This document shows, piece after piece, positions 5,126 to 9,156 of a stretch of DNA of 9,156 nucleotides. The position numbers and the translations under genes were made by a program. This DNA comes from Pseudomonadota bacterium (GTDB lineage Bacteria; Pseudomonadota; Alphaproteobacteria; Caulobacterales; Caulobacteraceae): positions 1 through 9,156 of the forward strand of contig JAEYTA010000086.1 in the NCBI GenBank assembly GCA_023434265.1, given 5' to 3'. A model generated the notes under the pieces. The model was not told the origin of the DNA and did not search any database. It saw only the letters and a list, made by a program, of their open reading frames with translations. Every line of letters begins with the position of its first letter. The stretch's first letter is position 1.

Positions 5126-7062
5126 TGCGCCGGGGCGGCCGGGGCCGGAGCGCCGGCCGGGCCGGCCGCCGGCGCGGGCGTCGGCTCGAGGCCGAGGGCC
5201 TGACGGGCGACCTCCACGTCATACTCCGCGCCGACGCGCTCGGCGGCCCCGACGACTGCGGCCTCGACCAGGGCGTTGAGGTTGTCCGACCCCATGCGCG
5301 AGCGGAACTGCTCGGCCATGCCGGCGGCGAGCGTGGCGTTGGGCGGCGTCACCTTGTCGGTGCGGCCGATCACGAAGCTGTCCTGGCTCTGCTGCTGCGA
5401 GAAGACCTCGTTGCGACCCGAGGTGAACAGGCCGCCGAGCACGCCCTGGCCGCGGGCCTGGTCCTGACGGCTGACGCCGGCGGCGGTGGTCACCGACGCG
5501 TTGACCGAGGCGGCCACGGCGGCGAGGTCTTCGCCGCGACGGATGCGCGAGGCCAGCGCCTCGACCCGGGTGTTCAGCAGGCGGGCGTTCTCGCGCGCGA
5601 TCCAGTTGGCGGCGAGCTGCGAGCGGATCTCCGGGTCCTCCAGCGACGGCAGGGCCGGAGGCACGATGCGATCGACGCGGACCACGAAATACTGGCCGCC
5701 GCCGGCCTCGACGACCTCGCTGACGGCGTTGGCGCCCAGCGACCACATGCTGGCCAGCAGTTGCGGCGGGGCCGTGAAGCCCGGCTGTTCGAGGCTCTGT
5801 CCCTCGCGGGTGACCAGCGGGATGCGCAGGGTGCGGGCGCCGACCTCGGCCACCGCGGCCTCGAGCGACTTGCCTTCCAGCCGCGCCTTGTCGAAGGCGG
5901 TGACGCGTTCGAAGACCGCCGCGCGGGCATCCTCCTGGCGCAGTTCCTGGACGACCTGGTCGCGCACGTCGTCGAGGGTCGCGGCCTGGCCGGGGGTCAC
6001 GCCGGTGAGTCGGGCGACCACGAAGCCGACGCGGGCCTGGATCGGATCGGAGACCTGACCCTCGTTCATGCCGAACACGGCGGCGGCGATCGCGGGATCG
6101 CTGACGGCGCTGCGCGGGGCGTCGTCGTACTGGGCCGGCTGCAGGTTGTTGGCCTGGCCGACCGCGGCCGGGGTCTGGCCGGCGCGCAGGGCGGCCGCGA
6201 TGCGGTCGGCCGCGGCGCGGGTCGGGGCGGTCAGGGTGGTGAAGGTCCGGCGTTCCGGGCGCGACAGGGCGTCGCGACGGAACTCGAAGCGCTCCTGTAT
6301 GCGCGCCTCGGGGATCGCCGCGGTGGCGTCGGCCGGGTTGTCGAACAGCACCACGGTGCCCGAGCGGAACTCCGGCAGGCGGAACTGGGCGGCGTTCTGG
6401 TTCAGAAAGGCGGTCAGCTGGGCGTCGGTGGGAGCCGGAGCCGTGCCGGCCATGGCCTGGGTCACGGTGAACCAGCGGCCGTCGCGCGTCTCCATCGCCT
6501 GGTTGGCCAGCACCGCGCCGTAGATGCGCGGCAGACGCGCGCCGGCGGCGAGGGCGGAGCCGAAGTGGCGCATGAGCACCTCATCGCGAAGCTCCTTTTC
6601 GAACGTCTCCGGCGTCGCGTTGTTCTGGCTCAGAACGTTGCGATACTGCTCCTCGCTGAACCGGCCTGTTACGGAATCGAAGAAGCCCGGCGCTTCGCGG
6701 ATCTGGCGCAGGACCAGTTCCTTGCCGGGACGCACGCCCGCGTTCCACGCCCAGGCCATGAAGCCCAGCTGCTGCGATCGCCGGCCGAGGTACTGGACCA
6801 GTTCGCCGCCTTCGCCGACCAGTTGCTCGAAGCTCACGGCCTGACCGGATTGCTCCTGCTGCATGGAGCGGATGCGCTCCATTTCAGCGCGGAACTCGGC
6901 CGGACCCACACTGCGGTCGCCGGCGCTGATGATGTGTTTCGGGCCGAGATTGGCCAGCACGTCCATCTGGGTGCCGCCGGTGATCAGCAGGCCCAGCGCG
7001 AGCAGCACGAGCAGGCCGATGGCCCACGGTGACTTGGCGAAGGTGCGAAACGCGGTGAGCAT
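5122..7062 (-). CDS. ppiD: PpiD-like membrane-anchored periplasmic folding factor (SurA-N / parvulin-like)
   Basis: The 646-aa protein has a short cytoplasmic N-terminus, one transmembrane helix (about 12-29) and a large periplasmic part, as in PpiD. Residues about 35-230 fit a SurA/PpiD-type N-terminal chaperone region. A parvulin-like segment (about 268-356) ends in AVFGMNEGQVSDPIQARVGFVVARL, the usual end of a PpiC domain. The preceding GGDLGW-type signature is not recognisable, so isomerase activity is doubtful. Known PpiD acts near the Sec translocon on newly exported proteins. The tail (about 627-646) is almost all Ala and Pro. The start at 7060-7062 is chosen because the membrane helix follows directly and AGGA precedes it; the 24 codons upstream cover the promoter. 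Its stop overlaps the trpE start. Confidence 0.85.
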   Translation of the reverse strand: MLTAFRTFAKSPWAIGLLVLLALGLLITGGTQMDVLANLGPKHIISAGDRSVGPAEFRAEMERIRSMQQEQSGQAVSFEQLVGEGGELVQYLGRRSQQLGFMAWAWNAGVRPGKELVLRQIREAPGFFDSVTGRFSEEQYRNVLSQNNATPETFEKELRDEVLMRHFGSALAAGARLPRIYGAVLANQAMETRDGRWFTVTQAMAGTAPAPTDAQLTAFLNQNAAQFRLPEFRSGTVVLFDNPADATAAIPEARIQERFEFRRDALSRPERRTFTTLTAPTRAAADRIAAALRAGQTPAAVGQANNLQPAQYDDAPRSAVSDPAIAAAVFGMNEGQVSDPIQARVGFVVARLTGVTPGQAATLDDVRDQVVQELRQEDARAAVFERVTAFDKARLEGKSLEAAVAEVGARTLRIPLVTREGQSLEQPGFTAPPQLLASMWSLGANAVSEVVEAGGGQYFVVRVDRIVPPALPSLEDPEIRSQLAANWIARENARLLNTRVEALASRIRRGEDLAAVAASVNASVTTAAGVSRQDQARGQGVLGGLFTSGRNEVFSQQQSQDSFVIGRTDKVTPPNATLAAGMAEQFRSRMGSDNLNALVEAAVVGAAERVGAEYDVEVARQALGLEPTPAPAAGPAGAPAPAAPAQ

Positions 7063-7104
7063 GGTCGGTCCTGGACGGAAAGCCGGCGAGAGTCGCCACT
7101 CCGG

Positions 7105-7134
7105 CCTATAGGGGTTGAGCGGGCCGCCCGGCAA
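7105..7134 (-). promoter_or_regulatory. Candidate ppiD-trpE promoter
   Basis: On the minus strand TTGCCG (7129-7134) and TATAGG (7105-7110) are separated by 18 nt, a fair sigma-70-type match and the only TATA-like sequence in this GC-rich spacer. It would give a leader of roughly 35 nt before the ppiD ATG, which has AGGA upstream. A GAGTC site (7089-7093) follows. If correct, this promoter also drives trpE. Confidence 0.5.
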
Positions 7135-7190
7135 GACGACGCGGCCCGAACGGCTTGGCTTCCGCCGATCCGGCGCCTAAAGAAGCGCGC

Positions 7191-7940
7191 ATGAAACAAT
7201 CCGTGAAGCTGATCGCCGGCAACTGGAAGATGAACGGTCTGGGCGCCAGCCTGGCCGAGGCCGAGACCCTGCGCGACGACCTCGAGGCGGCCGCCCCGGC
7301 CTGCCGCGTGGCGCTGTGTCCGCCCGCCACCCTGATCGACCGCATGGCGGCCGCCGTGCGCGGCAGCCGTATCGAGGTCGGGGGACAGGACTGCCGCGCC
7401 GAAACGGCCGGCGCCTTCACCGGCGACATCGCCGCCGGGATGCTGAAGGACGCCGGCGCGACCCTGGTCATCCTCGGCCACTCGGAGCGCCGTCAGGGTC
7501 ACGGCGAGACCGACCTGCTGGTTTCGGCGAAGGCGGAGGCGGCGCTGGCCGCCGGCCTGGCCCCGATCGTCTGCGTCGGCGAAACCCTGGCCGAACGCGA
7601 GGCCGACCGCGCCGTCGAGGTGGTGCGCGGCCAGGTGCTGAACTCCCTGCCGCTGGCGCTGGCCGGGCGCGACTTCGCCGTCGCCTACGAGCCGGTCTGG
7701 GCCATCGGCACCGGCCTGACTCCGACGCTGGAGCAGATCGAGGAGGTGCACCGCGCCGTCCGCGCCGCCATGCTGGAGCGCATCGGTCTCGCCGCCGCGA
7801 CCGCGCCGATCCTCTACGGCGGCTCGGTCAAGCCCGACAACGCCCGCGATATTCTCTCGGTCCCCGAGGTCGGCGGCGCCCTGGTCGGCGGCGCTTCGCT
7901 CAAGGCGGCGGACTTCCTCGGGATCATCCGGGCTGTTTAG
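7191..7940 (+). CDS. tpiA: Triosephosphate isomerase
   Basis: TpiA interconverts dihydroxyacetone phosphate and glyceraldehyde 3-phosphate in glycolysis and gluconeogenesis. The 249-aa protein is a complete TIM barrel. NWKMNG (11-16) carries Asn11 and Lys13, GHSERR (96-101) carries His97, YEPVWAIGTG (166-175) carries Glu167 and the mobile loop 6, and YGGSVKP (209-215) binds phosphate; all catalytic residues are present. A TTG start at 7155 is possible in frame, but ATG 7191 gives the normal family N-terminus and has a weak AGAAG ribosome site. The promoter must lie in the 128-bp spacer shared with divergent ppiD; TTGGCT (7155-7160) with TAAAGA (7178-7183) is a weak candidate that would leave almost no leader. 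It faces the same way as secG and pyrG. Confidence 0.97.
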   Translation: MKQSVKLIAGNWKMNGLGASLAEAETLRDDLEAAAPACRVALCPPATLIDRMAAAVRGSRIEVGGQDCRAETAGAFTGDIAAGMLKDAGATLVILGHSERRQGHGETDLLVSAKAEAALAAGLAPIVCVGETLAEREADRAVEVVRGQVLNSLPLALAGRDFAVAYEPVWAIGTGLTPTLEQIEEVHRAVRAAMLERIGLAAATAPILYGGSVKPDNARDILSVPEVGGALVGGASLKAADFLGIIRAV

Positions 7941-7980
7941 CCAGCAGCGGGGGCATGCCGCGCAACCCCCGGCCGCCTGG

Positions 7981-8004
7981 CCCCTAACCCCTAGCCCCCG
8001 CCCC
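7981..8004 (-). other. Four-tract G-quadruplex-forming motif (i-motif on plus strand) between tpiA and secG
   Basis: The plus strand has four C-tracts, at 7981-7984, 7988-7991, 7995-7999 and 8001-8004, separated by TAA, TAG and G. The minus strand therefore has four runs of at least four G with loops of 1-3 nt, which meets strict G-quadruplex criteria and resembles a telomere-like repeat. It lies 41 bp after the tpiA stop. In the plus-strand transcript it is a C-rich, G-poor tract, so a Rho loading site at the end of tpiA is another reading. Confidence 0.5.
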
Positions 8005-8065
8005 GGCGCCGTGATAGACGCCGCCGCTTGATCGGCGCGGGTCCGCGCCACATGTATCGGCCGCC

Positions 8066-8482
8066 ATGCTCCAGACCATTCTCCTCGTCGCCATGATCCT
8101 CATTTCGGTCGCGCTCGCCGGCGTGATCCTGCTGCAGCGGTCGGAAGGCGGCGCGCTGGGCATGGGCGGAGGCCCGTCGGGCTTCATGACCGCCCGCGGC
8201 GCCGGCAACCTGCTGACGCGGACGACGTGGATCCTGTCGATCCTGTTCTTCATCTGCGCCATCGGCCTGACCATCGTCGGCAACATGGAGCGGTCGAGCC
8301 GCTCGATCGTCGACGCCGACGCGGTCGGCGAACTGGCCGCGCCGCCGCCGTCGTCCTCGGCCCCGGCGGCCGATCCGGCGGCTCCCGCCCGTCCGGAAGC
8401 GCCGTCGCTGCAGGACCTCGAGTCCAGCCTCACGGGCGCCTCGGCCGCGCCCGCTCCGGCGCAGCCCGCGCCGGCTCAATAA
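8066..8482 (+). CDS. secG: SecG, protein-export translocon subunit
   Basis: SecG is the small third subunit of the SecYEG channel in the inner membrane and assists SecA-driven export. The 138-aa protein has the two-helix SecG layout: helix 1 at about 3-23 leading into LLQRSEGG (22-29), a Gly-rich loop (GALGMGGGPSGF, 29-40), and helix 2 at about 53-73. After it comes a low-complexity Ala/Pro/Ser tail (about 85-138), longer than in E. coli SecG (about 110 aa in all) but common in alphaproteobacteria. ATG 8066 is chosen because helix 1 begins at once; ATG 8052 is out of frame. There is no convincing ribosome site upstream, so expression may be weak, leaderless or coupled. tpiA ends 125 bp upstream. 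A probable terminator follows the stop by 6 nt. Confidence 0.93.
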   Translation: MLQTILLVAMILISVALAGVILLQRSEGGALGMGGGPSGFMTARGAGNLLTRTTWILSILFFICAIGLTIVGNMERSSRSIVDADAVGELAAPPPSSSAPAADPAAPARPEAPSLQDLESSLTGASAAPAPAQPAPAQ

Positions 8483-8488
8483 AGGGTG

Positions 8489-8516
8489 GGCGGGGACCTT
8501 ATCCCCGCCTTCTCCT
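8489..8516 (+). terminator. Likely intrinsic terminator after secG
   Basis: An 8-bp perfect stem, GGCGGGGA (8489-8496) with TCCCCGCC (8502-8509), encloses a 5-nt loop (CCTTA) and is followed by a pyrimidine tract, TTCTCCT. It starts 6 nt after the secG stop codon. The T-run is interrupted by C, so it may be imperfect or only partly efficient. It separates secG from pyrG, which would then need its own promoter, or it could act as an attenuator if read-through from secG feeds pyrG. Confidence 0.65.
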
Positions 8517-8543
8517 CCCGCCCTCAAAGTCTCCGGAGTAGCG

Positions 8544-8569
8544 GCGCCGAATCGGCGCTAAGGTGATTC
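8544..8569 (+). promoter_or_regulatory. pyrG leader: short hairpin and two GANTC sites next to the ribosome site
   Basis: GCGCCG (8544-8549) and CGGCGC (8553-8558) form a 6-bp stem with a 3-nt loop, ending two bases before the pyrG ribosome site AAGGTG (8560-8565). GAATC (8549-8553) and GATTC (8565-8569) are both GANTC, the target of the CcrM methylase in alphaproteobacteria. No clear -35/-10 pair is visible in 8483-8572. The hairpin could affect initiation at pyrG; the methylation sites could link it to the cell cycle. Both are suggestions only. Confidence 0.35.
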
Positions 8570-8572
8570 CCC

Positions 8573-9156
<584 letters not shown>

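Noticed and set aside
2585..5203. An 872-codon plus-strand open frame across trpD, trpG and trpE.
   Set aside because: It is antisense to three well-identified genes, has Arg/Gly/Ala/His-rich low-complexity composition and no family motif. Long antisense frames are a by-product of high third-position GC.
5125..7032. A 635-codon plus-strand open frame opposite ppiD.
   Set aside because: Same reasons: composition of a GC-driven shadow, no ribosome site or domain, and exactly antisense to ppiD.
7155..7190. TTG 7155 as an upstream start for tpiA.
   Set aside because: It would add 12 residues absent from the family, lacks a ribosome site and overlaps the probable promoter. ATG 7191 gives the normal N-terminus.
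6984..8051. A 355-codon minus-strand frame opposite tpiA.
   Set aside because: It is the antisense shadow of tpiA, whose product has complete catalytic motifs.

Overview
The window is GC-rich (about 70% by eye) alphaproteobacterial chromosome. Gene order, an alphaproteobacterial-type SOS operator (GTTC-N7-GTTC) and a CtrA-like TTAACCAT site together suggest Caulobacterales, perhaps Brevundimonas or a relative. The genus is an inference from gene order and style, not from a search. Every protein I could name is a housekeeping protein. I found no mobile element, CRISPR array, rRNA, tRNA or phage gene, and no convincing undescribed multi-gene system. The interesting material is regulatory and architectural.

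Layout, left to right. The 3' end of a ComEC-like DNA uptake channel gene (+, ends 167) overlaps tail to tail with lexA (-, 148-840). The lexA promoter region (841-952) carries two LexA boxes in opposite orientation. Next come trpC, trpD and trpG, all on the minus strand and read trpG-trpD-trpC with 1-nt or overlapping junctions (953-3367). A 100-bp divergent spacer with an 18-bp dyad and a TTAACCAT element separates trpG from a 64-codon plus-strand gene for a small single-pass membrane protein (3468-3662). That gene overlaps the 3' end of trpE (-, 3638-5125). The trpE start codon overlaps the stop of a PpiD-like periplasmic folding factor (-, 5122-7062). A divergent promoter region leads to tpiA (+, 7191-7940), then secG (+, 8066-8482), a likely intrinsic terminator, and the first 194 codons of pyrG (+, from 8573, running off the end).

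How the genes work together. TrpE and TrpG form anthranilate synthase, and TrpD and TrpC carry out later steps of tryptophan synthesis. trpF, trpB and trpA are not here. LexA controls the SOS response and very likely its own gene. PpiD and SecG both serve protein export, in the periplasm and in the SecYEG translocon respectively. TpiA belongs to glycolysis and PyrG to CTP synthesis. From memory, the order pyrG-secG-tpiA-ppiD-trp-lexA-comEC is an old alphaproteobacterial cluster. This copy differs from the rhizobial form in lacking moaC-moeA between trpC and lexA, and in having trpE, the small antisense gene and trpG placed between ppiD and trpD.

No gene-free stretch exceeds about 130 bases. 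The five spacers (841-952, 3368-3467, 7063-7190, 7941-8065, 8483-8572) are described in the feature list.
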